Assembly (NCBI RefSeq): GCF_000281895.1
Contig: NZ_CM001558.1
Coordinates: 1,616,556-1,680,555, forward strand
DNA from: Pseudomonas fluorescens Q2-87
GTDB taxonomy: Bacteria; Pseudomonadota; Gammaproteobacteria; Pseudomonadales; Pseudomonadaceae
Reading direction: 5' to 3'
DNA length: 64,000 bases
Shown here: in pieces, positions 15,208 to 24,974 of the stretch
Position numbering within the stretch: the stretch's first letter is position 1
Layout: every line of letters begins with the position of its first letter
The notes under the pieces: generated by a model
What the model saw: only the letters and a program-made list of their open reading frames with translations
Database searches by the model: none
What the model was told of the DNA's origin: nothing
Made by a program: the position numbers and the translations under genes

Positions 15208-16647
15208 ATGATCAGCGACTTCCGCAACCGCTTGCGCAAACAGCCCGGTAAACCCGGCCCTACGACTGCCCAGCAAGGCGACAGCCAGGCGGACACGGCA
15301 GAAGTATTGATGCCTTGGGAACAGGCGATCCCCGATGTGCTCTACGAAACCCGCAGCCAGGTCACCCCGGTCGAAGCCGAGTGGCGGGAAAAAATCTACC
15401 AGCAGTTGCTCAAGGTCATGGACCTGTCCTTGCTCGATGCCCTTGAGCAAGTCGAGGCCACGCGGCAGATCCGCGACATTTGCCAGCGGCTTCTGGATGA
15501 ACATTCGGCGCCGGTGAGTTCCGCCAGCCGCCAGTTGATCATCAAGCAGATCACCGACGAAGTCCTTGGACTGGGTCCACTGGAACCGCTGCTGGCCGAC
15601 CATAGCGTGTCGGACATCCTGGTCAACGGGTTTGCCTCGGTGTATGTCGAGCGCTTCGGCAAGCTGCAAAGGACCGACGTGCGCTTTCGCGATGACCAGC
15701 ATTTGCTGAACATCATCGACCGCATCGTCTCCAGCCTGGGGCGGCGCATCGATGAGTCGTCGCCGCTGGTGGACGCCCGGCTCAAGGATGGCTCGCGGGT
15801 CAACGCGATCATTCCGCCGCTGGCCATCGACGGTCCGAGCATGTCGATCCGGCGTTTTGCCGTGGACCTGCTCAACACCGACAGCTTGATCCAGGTGGGC
15901 ACCATGACCCCGGCCATCGCCTTGCTGCTCAAGGCCATCGTCCGCGGGCGCCTGAATGTGCTGATTTCGGGCGGGACCGGCAGCGGCAAGACCACCATGC
16001 TCAATGTGCTGTCCAGCTTCATTCCCCATAACGAACGAATCGTCACCATCGAGGATTCGGCCGAACTGCAACTGCAACAACCTCACGTGGTGCGTCTGGA
16101 AACCCGGCCGTCGAACATCGAGGGACGCGGCGAGGTGAGCCAGCGCGAACTGGTGCGCAACAGCTTGCGGATGCGCCCGGACCGCATTGTCATTGGCGAG
16201 GTGCGCGGCGCCGAGGCACTGGACATGCTCACCGCCATGAACACCGGTCACGATGGTTCCCTGACCACCATCCACGCCAACACCGCGCGGGATGCGCTGG
16301 GTCGAATCGAGAACATGGTGTCGATGACCGGCGCGACATTTCCGATCAAGGCCATGCGTCAACAAATTGCCTCGGCCATCGATGTGGTGATTCAGCTGGA
16401 GCGTCAAGAAGACGGCAAGCGTCGTGTGGTCAGCATGCAAGAGATCAACGGGATGGAAGGAGAGATCATCACCATGACCGAGATTTTCTCTTTCACGCGC
16501 CATGGCATCGGTGAACATGGCGAGGTGCTTGGCGATTATCGGCCCAGCGGCATGATCCCGGCCTTCCGCGATGTGCTGGCCAAGCGCGGCATCGAATTGC
16601 CGTTGACCCTGTTCCGCCCTGAATGGATGGAGGCTCGGCAGTCATGA
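15208..16647 (+). CDS. cpaF: CpaF/TadA secretion ATPase
   Basis: 479 residues. N-terminal helical domain, then the GspE-type core: [20 protein letters not shown], Walker [19 protein letters not shown], Asp box [12 protein letters not shown], Walker [21 protein letters not shown] and His box [20 protein letters not shown]. It is the bifunctional assembly/retraction motor of the Tad pilus at the cytoplasmic face. Starts three bases after tadZ with GGGG upstream; stop overlaps tadB (ATGA). Confidence 0.96.
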   Translation: MISDFRNRLRKQPGKPGPTTAQQGDSQADTAEVLMPWEQAIPDVLYETRSQVTPVEAEWREKIYQQLLKVMDLSLLDALEQVEATRQIRDICQRLLDEHSAPVSSASRQLIIKQITDEVLGLGPLEPLLADHSVSDILVNGFASVYVERFGKLQRTDVRFRDDQHLLNIIDRIVSSLGRRIDESSPLVDARLKDGSRVNAIIPPLAIDGPSMSIRRFAVDLLNTDSLIQVGTMTPAIALLLKAIVRGRLNVLISGGTGSGKTTMLNVLSSFIPHNERIVTIEDSAELQLQQPHVVRLETRPSNIEGRGEVSQRELVRNSLRMRPDRIVIGEVRGAEALDMLTAMNTGHDGSLTTIHANTARDALGRIENMVSMTGATFPIKAMRQQIASAIDVVIQLERQEDGKRRVVSMQEINGMEGEIITMTEIFSFTRHGIGEHGEVLGDYRPSGMIPAFRDVLAKRGIELPLTLFRPEWMEARQS

Positions 16648-17630
16648 ACAATATTCCCGGCGAGTTCATCCTGATTTTCCTTGGCATGGTGTTCATTGCG
16701 GTCTTCCTGCTCTCCCAGGGCGTGGTGGTGCCGGTGTTCGGCGAGGCTGGCAAGATGCGCAAGCGTATTCGTGGGCGCCTGCATGTGCTGGAGAAGGCCA
16801 ACCATCTGCCCAACATGCAAACCGTGTTGCGGCAGAAATACCTGACGCGCCTGTCGCCCCTGGAAGCCAGGCTCGAACAGCTGCCGTTCATGGCCAACCT
16901 GACACAACTGATCGAGCAGGCCGGTCACGAATACCGCGCCTATCGGGTGATGCTGCTGGGCCTGGCCCTGGGTGTGGCGGCGGGGGCCTTGGTGCTGATG
17001 GTTTCGCCGCTCTGGTGGCTGGCGTTGGCGGCGGCGTTTGCGTTCACCTGGCTGCCGGTGCTGAAAATCCTGCGCGACCGCAGCAAGCGTTTCGCCGCGT
17101 TCGAGGAAGGTTTGCCGGACGCGCTGGATGCCATGTGTCGGGCCCTGCGCGCCGGTCACCCATTCAACGAAACCCTGCGCCTGGTTGCCGAGGAGCACAA
17201 GGGACCGGTCGCCCATGAGTTCGGCATGACCTTCGCCGACATCAACTACGGCAACGATGTGCGCCGGGCCATGCTCGGGTTGTTGGAGCGCATGCCGAGC
17301 ATGACGGTGATGATGCTGGTGACGTCGATCCTCATCCACCGCGAAACCGGCGGCAACCTGACCGAAGTGCTCGAACGCCTGAGCCGCTTGATCCGTGGAC
17401 GCTTTCGCTTCCAGCGCAAGGTCCGCACGTTGTCGGCCGAGGGGCGGATGTCGGCCTGGGTGCTGGTGGCGATCCCCTTTGTGCTGGCCATCGCGATCAT
17501 CCTCACAAGCCCCAGCTACATGCCGGTGCTGATCAATGATCCCATCGGCCACAAGCTGATCATCGGAGCGTTCTGCGCCATGTTGATCGGAATTCTCTGG
17601 ATACGAAAAATCATCCGGATCCAGGTTTAA
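16644..17630 (+). CDS. tadB: TadB inner-membrane platform protein
   Basis: 328 residues. One N-terminal TM helix, a cytoplasmic part, two central TM helices, the T2SF (GspF) domain ([39 protein letters not shown]) and C-terminal TM helices. Start ATG 16644 overlaps the cpaF stop and has GGAGG 10 bases upstream. Pairs with TadC to anchor CpaF. Confidence 0.93.
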   Translation: MNNIPGEFILIFLGMVFIAVFLLSQGVVVPVFGEAGKMRKRIRGRLHVLEKANHLPNMQTVLRQKYLTRLSPLEARLEQLPFMANLTQLIEQAGHEYRAYRVMLLGLALGVAAGALVLMVSPLWWLALAAAFAFTWLPVLKILRDRSKRFAAFEEGLPDALDAMCRALRAGHPFNETLRLVAEEHKGPVAHEFGMTFADINYGNDVRRAMLGLLERMPSMTVMMLVTSILIHRETGGNLTEVLERLSRLIRGRFRFQRKVRTLSAEGRMSAWVLVAIPFVLAIAIILTSPSYMPVLINDPIGHKLIIGAFCAMLIGILWIRKIIRIQV

Positions 17631-17657
17631 ACGCTGTCTTGCCGTGAGGTATCGGTC

Positions 17658-18623
17658 ATGGATTTTCTGCTCGGGTTGTTCAGTCGATTCACCGGGAACG
17701 AGGAAGTGGCGCGCCTGTTGTTCATCATTGTGATCGGTCTCAGTACGGTGCTGGCGGTAGTGGCCGTGCTTTTGCTGATGCTGGGCCTGCAAGACCCGGT
17801 GCAACGGCGCCTGGCGCTGATCAAGCGAGGGTATTCCGGCAGCACGTCGGGGCAGGACGCGCCGGGTAACCTGCAACTGCTGCTGGAGCGCGTCGGCCAG
17901 CGTTTCGCCTCGACCGATCCGGCCCGGACGTCCGCGACCCAGACTTTGCTCATCCACGCCGGTTATCGCTCCGCTTCGGCGGTGCAGATTTATTGGGCCG
18001 TGCGCCTGATGTTGCCGCTGTCGCTGCTCGGCGTTTCGGTGTTGCTGGTGCCGATGATCAAAGTCTCCGGCGTCTTCGTGCTGTTGGCGGTCACCCTGAT
18101 GGCGGGCGTCGGCTGGCTGCTGCCGGCAATCTATGTCGGCAAGCGTAAACAGGCACGGCAGGGCCGGCTGCGGGCTGCCTTTCCCGATGCTCTGGACTTG
18201 ATGGTGGTGTGTGTCGAATCGGGCCTGGCCCTGCCCACCACCATTGAGCGGGTGGCGGAAGAGATGTTGGTCAGCCAGGTTGAGCTGGCTGAAGAATTGG
18301 CCCTGGTGAACGCGCAGATCCGCGCCGGGATTACCAGTACCGAGGCCCTCAAGCAACTGGCCGTGCGCACCGGACTGGAAGATATCCAGGGTTTGGTCAG
18401 CCTGTTGGCGCAGAGCATTCGCTTCGGCACCAGCGTGGCCGACACCCTGCGAATCTATGCTGATGAATTCCGTGACCGGCGCACCCAGGCGGCCGAAGAA
18501 ATGGGCGCTAAAATCGGCACCAAGCTGATCTTCCCGCTGATTTTCTGCCTGTGGCCAAGCTTCTTCCTGGTTGCCATCGGCCCTGCAATGATCGGCGTGT
18601 TCAGGGCCTTCGGGAATATGTAG
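17658..18623 (+). CDS. tadC: TadC inner-membrane platform protein
   Basis: 321 residues with the same architecture as TadB: N-terminal TM (LFIIVIGLSTVLAVVAVLLL), middle TM pair, T2SF domain (AFPDALDLMVVCVESGLALP, SIRFGTSVADTLRIYADEF, RRTQAAEEMGAKIGTKLIFP) and C-terminal TM. GAGG ribosome site; 27 bases after tadB. Last gene of the plus-strand tad operon. Confidence 0.93.
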   Translation: MDFLLGLFSRFTGNEEVARLLFIIVIGLSTVLAVVAVLLLMLGLQDPVQRRLALIKRGYSGSTSGQDAPGNLQLLLERVGQRFASTDPARTSATQTLLIHAGYRSASAVQIYWAVRLMLPLSLLGVSVLLVPMIKVSGVFVLLAVTLMAGVGWLLPAIYVGKRKQARQGRLRAAFPDALDLMVVCVESGLALPTTIERVAEEMLVSQVELAEELALVNAQIRAGITSTEALKQLAVRTGLEDIQGLVSLLAQSIRFGTSVADTLRIYADEFRDRRTQAAEEMGAKIGTKLIFPLIFCLWPSFFLVAIGPAMIGVFRAFGNM

Positions 18624-18658
18624 AAAGGCCTGCCCGAGACTTAAAAAGCATTCCCTCT

Positions 18659-18685
18659 GGGCCGCGTAGCGGCCCTGTTTTTTTT
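18659..18685 (+). terminator. Terminator of the tad operon
   Basis: GGGCCGC (18659-18665), GTA, GCGGCCC (18669-18675), then TG and eight Ts. 36 bases after the tadC stop. Confidence 0.9.
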
Positions 18686-18700
18686 GCGGCTGCTGCGCAC

Positions 18701-18863
18701 CCGAGCGGGAGCAAGCTCCCTCGCCACGGTTATTGTGGTGATACCAATCCCCAGCCAGACACCCGCCCTTGTGGCGAGGGAGCTTGCTCCCGCTGGGCCG
18801 CGCAGCGGACCCTGGCTTTCTGCGGCTGCTGCGCACCCGAACGGGAGCAAGCTCCCTCGCCAC
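18701..18863. repeat. REP cluster (three units) between convergent tad operons
   Basis: Three Pseudomonas REP units with the core GGGAGCAAGCTCCC or GAGGGAGCTTGCTCCC at about 18702-18727, 18770-18793 (inverted) and 18841-18863. A segment of about 69 bases recurs: 18659-18727 and 18795-18863 are near copies that include the GGGCCGCG-AGCGG hairpin and the GCGGCTGCTGCGCACCCGA linker, so the first terminator is itself part of the repeat. Confidence 0.85.
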
Positions 18864-18918
18864 CGGTATTGCTGCTACGCCAATCCCCAAGCAAAAAAGC
18901 ACTTGATGTGCCCAAACC

Positions 18919-18989
18919 AAAAGATCGCAGCCTTCCCCAGCGCCTACTTGGAATCTGAAGTAGGCGCTGGGGAAGGCTGCGATCTTTTT
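18919..18989. terminator. 29-base perfect palindrome, bidirectional terminator
   Basis: Left arm 18919-18947 begins AAAAGATCGCAGCC and is the exact reverse complement of the right arm 18960-18988, with a 12-base loop. It ends in a T-run rightward and, on the other strand, also in a T-run. It lies 15 bases from the end of the DUF3613 gene and so ends the leftward secretin operon; AAGATCGCAG is a common intergenic repeat of fluorescent pseudomonads. Confidence 0.75.
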
Positions 18990-19004
18990 GCTTCTAGCCC
19001 AGGC

Positions 19005-19274
19005 TCATTTACTGCTGGTGATTTCTCCCCCCGAATCCTGGTCAAAGAATTCCGGGATCGGGTAGTTGAAGCTGTTGAGCCAGCGCTGCATGGCCATCTC
19101 GCGTTCGGCGGCCGAGGCGGTTTGCAGGTTGGTGGACGCTACGACGCCCCGTATCTGCAGCTGCATCCAGCTTTCGGTGCCTTGCTGTGCTGCCGAGGAG
19201 GGGCCTGGGTCAATCGCCCAGGCGGTGGCGGACAGGCAAGCCATGCCCATGATCATCAACTGTTGGATTTTCAT
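19005..19274 (-). CDS. DUF3613 small periplasmic protein, tad-associated
   Basis: 89 residues: signal peptide MKIQQLMIMGMACLSATAWA, then a short mature part with TESWMQLQIRG, SAAEREMAMQRWLNSFNYPI and PEFF, the DUF3613 pattern found in Pseudomonas Tad loci. Start ATG 19274 with GAGGAG upstream; a longer frame to 19322 has no ribosome site. It is 22 bases downstream of tadD, so part of the secretin operon. Function unknown. Confidence 0.8.
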   Translation of the reverse strand: MKIQQLMIMGMACLSATAWAIDPGPSSAAQQGTESWMQLQIRGVVASTNLQTASAAEREMAMQRWLNSFNYPIPEFFDQDSGGEITSSK

Positions 19275-19296
19275 CTCTAGGACTCCTCGTAACGCT

Positions 19297-20007
19297 CTAC
19301 TTGACCGCACTGGATGAGGCATCGACGACCTCGTTCAGGCGGTTCGCTTGGGACGTCACTGCTTTGTTGGCCGAGCCCCTGATTTTTTCCGCGCGGGCCT
19401 GGGCATCTGCCACTTGTTGGGGGGTGAGCTTGCTCATGTTCGCCAGTTCGGCAGCCTGCTTCCAGTTATCCTGATAAATCAGCAGCGTCACCATATTGAG
19501 CGCTGCCAGCGTGTCAGACTGCTGCAGTTCCATGGCGGTCATGAACTCGAAGCGGGCTTCGGCAATGCGCCGTTGGTTGAGGTAGACGACCCCCAGATCG
19601 TTGCGGACCTTGCCTTCAGTCGGCGCCATTTTCGCTGCGCGTTCGAGGTGTTCCGTGGCGCTGGCGTTATCGTTCCTGGCGGCGGCCAACTGGCCCAGGC
19701 CATGCTCGCCATCGGACGCCAGGCAAGTCCCGAGCAAGCTTTTATACAAGGGTTCGGCCTCGTTACGCCCCATCAGGCGCAGCACCCGAGCCTTGCGCAG
19801 GCGCACCTGGACAAGGTCATTGGGCAGGCGCTCGAGGTTCGCCAGGCTCGCGTATAAACGCCCTTCGTTGGCCATGTCGTCAGCCAGGTTCAGCGCCAGC
19901 TCCTGATCAGCCTCGGGCTTGGCGCAACTGGCCGAGCGTGAAGCCACACCATTGCTGGCGCAGCCGGCGAGCATCAGCGCTGCCGTTATCGCAATCACCG
20001 CTTTCAT
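19297..20007 (-). CDS. tadD: TadD-like TPR lipoprotein
   Basis: 236 residues. Lipoprotein signal MKAVIAITAALMLAGCASNG with lipobox LAGC, then TPR-type helical repeats (GQLAAARNDNASATEHLERA; VRNDLGVVYLNQRRIAEARF; NMVTLLIYQDNWKQAAELAN). TadD-type lipoproteins assist secretin assembly in the outer membrane. Start ATG 20007 with GGGGGAT upstream; the frame extends to 20067 but that would overlap the secretin gene. Confidence 0.88.
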   Translation of the reverse strand: MKAVIAITAALMLAGCASNGVASRSASCAKPEADQELALNLADDMANEGRLYASLANLERLPNDLVQVRLRKARVLRLMGRNEAEPLYKSLLGTCLASDGEHGLGQLAAARNDNASATEHLERAAKMAPTEGKVRNDLGVVYLNQRRIAEARFEFMTAMELQQSDTLAALNMVTLLIYQDNWKQAAELANMSKLTPQQVADAQARAEKIRGSANKAVTSQANRLNEVVDASSSAVK

Positions 20008-20063
20008 TGAGTATCCCCCGGTACCAGGTGGAAGGGTCGGCACGTTGAACTTCAGCGGCCGGC

Positions 20064-21287
20064 TCATTGCGAGAGCCCGCTGCGGTTGTCGAACTCGCCA
20101 TGTTCGAGGAAGTACATGCGGTAGAAATTCGGGTCGTAGTTGCGCAGTTGCTCACCCGGCAGTGTCGGCAGTTGCGCATCGGCGGCCAGGGGTTGGACCA
20201 GGTGTGGCGTGACGATCATCAGCAACTCGCGTTCCTCGCGGTTGATGGAATTGTCGCGAAAGAACGCGCCGAGGATCGGAATGTCGCCCAGCCCCGGAAA
20301 CTTGTTCACTTGAGAGCTATTGCGTGTGCTGATCAGGCCACTGATGACGAAGCTTTCGCCATCGGCCAACGCGATGCTGGTATCGGTACGGCGTACCGTG
20401 AGGGCCGGAACCAGAGTCCCGGCAATGTTCACCGCGTTGGTGAAGTCCAGTTCGCTGACTTCCGGGGCGACCTTCAGCGCTATGCGGTTTTTGCCGATGA
20501 CGGTGGGTGTCAGGGTCAGGCGGATGCCGAACTCCTTGTACTCGATGGAGACGTTATCGCTGCCGGCACTGGGCACCGGGATCGGCACCTCGCCGCCGGC
20601 CAGGAAACTTGCACTCTGCCCGCTGAGAGCCACCAGGCTGGGGCGCGCCAGGGTATAGGCAAAGCCGCTGCCCTCCAGCGCGTTGATCATCAACAGCGTC
20701 TTGCCGGTGGCAAACGACAGATTGAACATATCGTTATTGACCGGCAATGAGGGCCGGACAATACCGCCAACTGTGGGCAAGGTTCTCGGCGCACCGAACA
20801 GGAAGTTACCGCGACTGCCGAAAATCGACGTCGAGGCTTCCTTGAGCTTGGTCCGGCTGACTTCAACGAAGCGGATATCGGTCTGCACCTGGGCAAGCAG
20901 CATCGGGTCCTCGGAAGGCCCGCTGGCCACGCTGGTCAGCGCTGCGGTGGCCCTGCCTTTGACGAAGACCATGCTCTGGCGCGGGGTTTTCGAACAATCC
21001 GTCCAGACCATCAGGCTGGTGGCCCCGGGCATCAGGCCCGTGAGGATGAATGAATCGCTGCCGCTGGGCTGCACATCGGCAATTTTCGGGTCGCCCACCG
21101 CCAACTTCGTCACGGGAGCAAGGATGCGCAATTCGTTCTGCAGGCCCTGGCCGACCTCGAAGGTCGCCGGCAGGTTTTCCAGTTGGGAACAATTGGCCGT
21201 CGCGGCCTGAGCGGCATTCAGGCCGAGGCCCATCCAGAACATGCCATGGATTAATTGTTTTAATGCGGGCACGGTACGATTAGACAT
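20064..21287 (-). CDS. rcpA: Flp pilus secretin RcpA/CpaC
   Basis: 407 residues. Signal peptide ending LNAAQA; N-terminal pilus/BON-like domain (TFEVGQGLQNELRILAPVTK, VGDPKIADVQPSGSDSFILT); secretin domain (QTDIRFVEVSRTKLKEAS, FLAGGEVPIPVP, LTLTPTVIGKNRIALKVAPE, GLGDIPILGAFFR, ELLMIVTPHLVQP). Forms the outer-membrane channel. First gene of the leftward operon rcpA-tadD-DUF3613; GAGGATC ribosome site. Opposite strand to the main tad operon, unlike the single-direction arrangement of many loci. Confidence 0.93.
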   Translation of the reverse strand: MSNRTVPALKQLIHGMFWMGLGLNAAQAATANCSQLENLPATFEVGQGLQNELRILAPVTKLAVGDPKIADVQPSGSDSFILTGLMPGATSLMVWTDCSKTPRQSMVFVKGRATAALTSVASGPSEDPMLLAQVQTDIRFVEVSRTKLKEASTSIFGSRGNFLFGAPRTLPTVGGIVRPSLPVNNDMFNLSFATGKTLLMINALEGSGFAYTLARPSLVALSGQSASFLAGGEVPIPVPSAGSDNVSIEYKEFGIRLTLTPTVIGKNRIALKVAPEVSELDFTNAVNIAGTLVPALTVRRTDTSIALADGESFVISGLISTRNSSQVNKFPGLGDIPILGAFFRDNSINREERELLMIVTPHLVQPLAADAQLPTLPGEQLRNYDPNFYRMYFLEHGEFDNRSGLSQ

Positions 21288-21471
21288 AAGTGATCCTCGA
21301 CAGATGGGCCATTCTTGGCTAACGAGCTGCCACGGATCACTTTTCGGGGCCCGGGCCACCCCTTTTCATTTCACCTGACCACCCCAGAGGCGTCAGCGAC
21401 AGGCCTGGCTGTACGCAAGCAGGCACATCACACCGACGGGACTGATCATCAGGCGCTTTCGAAGCATTTTC

Positions 21472-21493
21472 GAAACCCTGATATCCGGGTTTC
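21472..21493 (-). promoter_or_regulatory. Inverted repeat upstream of rcpA
   Basis: GAAACCC (21472-21478), 8-base spacer, GGGTTTC (21487-21493). It lies 185 bases upstream of the rcpA start in the otherwise featureless 21288-21734 gap. Candidate operator; I saw no copy upstream of flp. Confidence 0.3.
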
Positions 21494-21734
21494 CAGCCAG
21501 AGTGAGAAGCGGCCATCGGGTCACCTCCCGGACGGTCAAATCAACCGCCCGATCTCTTCCTCCTGACGGTAGACCACCCATAGCAAAGCGCCATTCGTAA
21601 TGTGAAATTTCTGTCTAAAAACTGACGTTAGGAGAATTCCGGAAATTGTGACCGTCAAAAAAATGTCTTATCCAGCATGGCGAGGGTTGAATTGCATACC
21701 GGAGAGCCGCGAATACAAATTTTGACAACACCAT

Positions 21735-21769
21735 AAAAAAAGGCCCGTCGGGTTAACCGTACGGGCCTT
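21735..21769 (-). terminator. Terminator of the fadE operon
   Basis: On the minus strand AAGGCCCGT-type stem (21761-21769 with 21740-21748) followed by a run of T (A-run 21735-21741 on the plus strand). Lies 18 bases after the stop of the small gene at 21787. Confidence 0.85.
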
Positions 21770-21786
21770 CGGATGATTGATCGCAA

Positions 21787-22194
21787 TCAGTGCTTGCTGT
21801 CTTGGTCCGACATCGCCAGCAATTGCTTCTCCTGGTTCCAGTCGAACGGCTCGTCGTTCTGTTCCGCTTCGAAACGACGCTCTTCCAGGGCCTGGTACAA
21901 GGCGATTTCCTCGTCCGGCATGTAATGCAGGCAATCACCGGCGAAGTACCAGAGCAGGTCGCGAGGCACCAGGTGGGCGATCTGCGGATAACGCACGATG
22001 ACCTGGCACAGGAGGTCCTGGCCCAAGTATTGGCTTTCGATCGGATCGACGGGGAGCTGCGCTCGCAGCTCGTCGAAGCGCTCCAGGAACAGGGCATGGC
22101 TTTCTTCGGGAACCTGCTCGGCCTCACCCACGGCGACCAGGATGCTGCGCAAGTGGTCCAGCAAGACAAGGTGATCGGCAACGATGTTGGACAC
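21787..22194 (-). CDS. Conserved hypothetical protein paired with acyl-CoA dehydrogenase
   Basis: 135 residues, soluble, acidic, no signal. Features: ADHLVLLDHLRSILVAVGEA, FDELRAQLPVDPIESQYLGQ, DLLWYFAGDCLHYMPDEEIA, LYQALEERRFEAEQNDEPFD. Start: GTG 22194 has TGAGGA about 8 bases upstream; the frame could begin at TTG 22215. It lies 89 bases downstream of fadE on the same strand; the two are neighbours in other pseudomonads too. I do not recognise a functional family; the pairing suggests a role linked to the dehydrogenase. Confidence 0.7.
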   Translation of the reverse strand: MSNIVADHLVLLDHLRSILVAVGEAEQVPEESHALFLERFDELRAQLPVDPIESQYLGQDLLCQVIVRYPQIAHLVPRDLLWYFAGDCLHYMPDEEIALYQALEERRFEAEQNDEPFDWNQEKQLLAMSDQDSKH

Positions 22195-22283
22195 GAGATA
22201 AGTCCTCAAGAGCAAAACGGGCGCAGGAGTATAAAGCCCTTGCGCCCGCTTTTATAGCTGACCGGCGTACCTGTCCGTCAGGA

Positions 22284-24731
22284 TCAACGGACCTTGCCTT
22301 GCGCCAGCGTCAGCTCTTGCTTATCGAAGTCATCCACGTCGATGACCTTGCGTCGCGCCGCTTCGGCCGCACGCAGGGTCTGCGCTTCACCGGCTTGCAG
22401 CACGCCGGCTTCCAAGGCTGCGTCGATAAGATGCTCACCGGGCGCCGGATTGAGTTGGCCTTGCTTGAGCGCGATGTGCAGCTTTTTGTGCAGTGGTTGG
22501 GCGGCGGCCAGCAGGTCACTGGCGTGTTGCAGCGCGCCCACCGGGTCGTCGGCCGATTGCGGGCGATAACAGCCCTGCAATAATTCTTCGAGGGTCGGGT
22601 CGCCCTTGGTTCGACCGATGACCGCCGCCACCTCGGCGTCCAGCCTGTCGCTCGGGCCTTTATGGCGACGACCGAAGGGGAATACCACCAAGCGCAACAG
22701 GCAACCGAGTACGCGGTTCGGGAAGTTGCCCAGCAATTCATCCAGTGCACGCTCCGACTGGCCCAGGCTTTCTTCCATGGCCCAGGTGAACAATGGCGCC
22801 ATGTGGTCCGGGGAGTCGAGGTCGTGGTAGCGCTTGAGCGCCGCGGATGCCAGGTACAGGTTGCTCAATACATCACCCAGGCGTGCCGACAACCGTTCAC
22901 GGCGTTTGAGCTCGCCTCCCAGCAACATCATGCTCAGGTCCGCCAGCAGGGCGAATGCTGCTGCCTGTCGGTTGAGCGCGCGGAAATAACCCTGGCTCAA
23001 GGCATTGCCGGGAGTTCGTTCGAAACGCCCCAGGCCCAGGTTGAGCACCAAGGTGCTGGCGGCGTTGCTGATGGCAAAGCCAATGTGCTTGAGCAGCAAT
23101 CCGTCGAATTCCAGCAGTGCCTGGTCCTTGTCGTCGCGGGTTGCCAGGGCCATTTCCTTGAGCACGAATGGATGGCAGCGAATGGCCCCCTGGCCAAAGA
23201 TCATCAGGTTGCGCGACAGGATATTCGCGCCTTCCACGGTGATGAAGATCGGCGCACCTTGCCAGCTGCGCCCCAGGTAATTGTTCGGGCCCATGATGAT
23301 GCCCTTGCCGCCATGCACGTCCATGGCGTGGCTGATGCACTCTCGGCCACGCTCGGTCAGGTGGTACTTGAGAATGGCGGACAACACCGAAGGTTTTTCC
23401 CCCAGGTCCACCGCGTTGGCGGTCAGCATGCGTGCCGCGTCCATCATCCAGGCGTTGCCACCGATACGCGCCATGGCTTCCTGGATGCCCTCGAATGCCG
23501 AGAGCGGCACGTTGAACTGTTCGCGCACCTGGGCGTACTGGCCAGTCACCAGGCTGGTGAACTTCGCCGCACCCGTGCCGACTGCCGGCAAGGAAATCGA
23601 GCGCCCGACCGACAGGCAATTCATCAGCATCATCCAGCCCTTGCCGAGCATCGCCTGGCCGCCGATGAGGAAGTCCAGGGGAATGAATACGTCCTTGCCC
23701 CAATTCGGTCCGTTCATGAAAGCGGCGCCGAGGGGCAGGTGACGGCGACCGATGTGGACGCCGGGGGTGTCGGTGGGAATCAGCGCGAGACTGATGCCCA
23801 GGTCTTCTTCATCGCCCAGCAAATGGTCGGGGTCATAGGCCTTGAAAGCCAGGCCCAGCAGGGTCGCTACCGGGCCGAGGGTGATGTAGCGCTTTTCCCA
23901 ATTCAGGCGCAGGCCCAAGGTTTGCTGGCCTTGCCATTCACCCTTGCAGATGATGCCGGTGTCGGGCATCGCCCCGGCGTCGGAGCCGGCCAGCGGCCCG
24001 GTCAGGGCGAAGCAGGGGATATCGTCGCCGCGGGCCAGGCGCGGCAGGTAGTGGTCACGTTGTTCATCGGTGCCATAGTGCAGCAGCAGTTCCGCCGGGC
24101 CGAGGGAGTTGGGCACCATCACGGTGGACGCCAGGTCGCCGCTGCGGGTGGCCAGCTTCATCGCCACTTGGGAGTGGGCATAGGCGGAGAATCCCTTGCC
24201 GCCGTATTCCTTGGGAATGATCAAGGCGAAGAAACCATGGGCCTTGATGTGCGCCCAGGCTTCGGGCGGCAAGTCCATGGCCTGGCCGATCTGCCAGTCG
24301 GTGACCATCGCGCAGAGCTCCTCGGTGGGGCCGTCGAGAAACGCTTGCTCCTCTTCGGTCAGTCTGACCTTGGGGTAGGCCAGCAGCGTGTCCCAGTCCG
24401 GACGCCCGCTGAACAGTTCACCGTCCCACCACACCGTGCCGGCGTCGATGGCGTCGCGCTCGGTCTGGGACATGGGGGGGAGGGTTTTCTGGAACCAGTC
24501 GAACATCGGCGCACTGAAATACCGGCGCCGCAGGTCCGGTAGCAGCAGCGGGGCCGCGACGGCGGCGAGCACGACCCAGAGAACCAGCATCAGCCAGCCG
24601 GGCGCGTGGCTGAAGATGCCCATGGCCAGCAGGTAGACCGCGACGATGCCCAGCGCGGGCAGCGGGTCGGTGCGCCGATGCGCCAGCCAGGCGATCCCGA
24701 TGATCAGTACCAGTAACCACAACAACAGCAT
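22284..24731 (-). CDS. fadE: Acyl-CoA dehydrogenase, FadE type
   Basis: 815 residues, matching E. coli FadE (814). N-terminal hydrophobic membrane-associated region (LLLWLLVLIIGIAWLAH and a second segment), acyl-CoA dehydrogenase N, middle (CFALTGPLAGSDAGAMPDTG) and C-terminal FAD domains (SVGRSISLPAVGTGAAKFTS, DVHGGKGIIMGPNNYLGRSW), then a DUF1974 tail. It catalyses the first oxidation of fatty-acid beta-oxidation. Start: ATG 24731 with GGAGG; a longer frame to 24860 has no ribosome site. Confidence 0.93.
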   Translation of the reverse strand: MLLLWLLVLIIGIAWLAHRRTDPLPALGIVAVYLLAMGIFSHAPGWLMLVLWVVLAAVAAPLLLPDLRRRYFSAPMFDWFQKTLPPMSQTERDAIDAGTVWWDGELFSGRPDWDTLLAYPKVRLTEEEQAFLDGPTEELCAMVTDWQIGQAMDLPPEAWAHIKAHGFFALIIPKEYGGKGFSAYAHSQVAMKLATRSGDLASTVMVPNSLGPAELLLHYGTDEQRDHYLPRLARGDDIPCFALTGPLAGSDAGAMPDTGIICKGEWQGQQTLGLRLNWEKRYITLGPVATLLGLAFKAYDPDHLLGDEEDLGISLALIPTDTPGVHIGRRHLPLGAAFMNGPNWGKDVFIPLDFLIGGQAMLGKGWMMLMNCLSVGRSISLPAVGTGAAKFTSLVTGQYAQVREQFNVPLSAFEGIQEAMARIGGNAWMMDAARMLTANAVDLGEKPSVLSAILKYHLTERGRECISHAMDVHGGKGIIMGPNNYLGRSWQGAPIFITVEGANILSRNLMIFGQGAIRCHPFVLKEMALATRDDKDQALLEFDGLLLKHIGFAISNAASTLVLNLGLGRFERTPGNALSQGYFRALNRQAAAFALLADLSMMLLGGELKRRERLSARLGDVLSNLYLASAALKRYHDLDSPDHMAPLFTWAMEESLGQSERALDELLGNFPNRVLGCLLRLVVFPFGRRHKGPSDRLDAEVAAVIGRTKGDPTLEELLQGCYRPQSADDPVGALQHASDLLAAAQPLHKKLHIALKQGQLNPAPGEHLIDAALEAGVLQAGEAQTLRAAEAARRKVIDVDDFDKQELTLAQGKVR

Positions 24732-24974
24732 ATGTAATCCTCCGTGAACCAGGGCAAACCGACCTTCAGAGCGTAGACGGCCTCTGCAAAACCGGCGGTC
24801 GGCGCGATGGGACAGGTTTCGTGGGAAATCCTGGGTGCATTGCGCCAGTCTGGTTGGCAACAGCCGTGGGAAATCGTTCGTTGATAGCGTGAGAAAACGC
24901 CATTGTTTGGCCGAAATGTCGTTATTGCCGGGCCAGCGCTGTGGATAGACTCAGCAATTTGCGAACCGATGTCC

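Noticed and set aside
18701..18863. Repeated units that might be taken for a CRISPR array
   Set aside because: Units are inverted REP sequences with irregular spacing, not direct repeats with even spacers; no cas genes nearby.
16536..18920. Long open frame (794 codons) on the minus strand across tadB/tadC
   Set aside because: Gln/His/Arg-rich antisense shadow of GC-rich genes with clear TadB and TadC motifs on the plus strand.
22662..24542. 626-codon plus-strand frame opposite fadE
   Set aside because: No signal, family or ribosome site; the minus-strand FadE protein explains the DNA.
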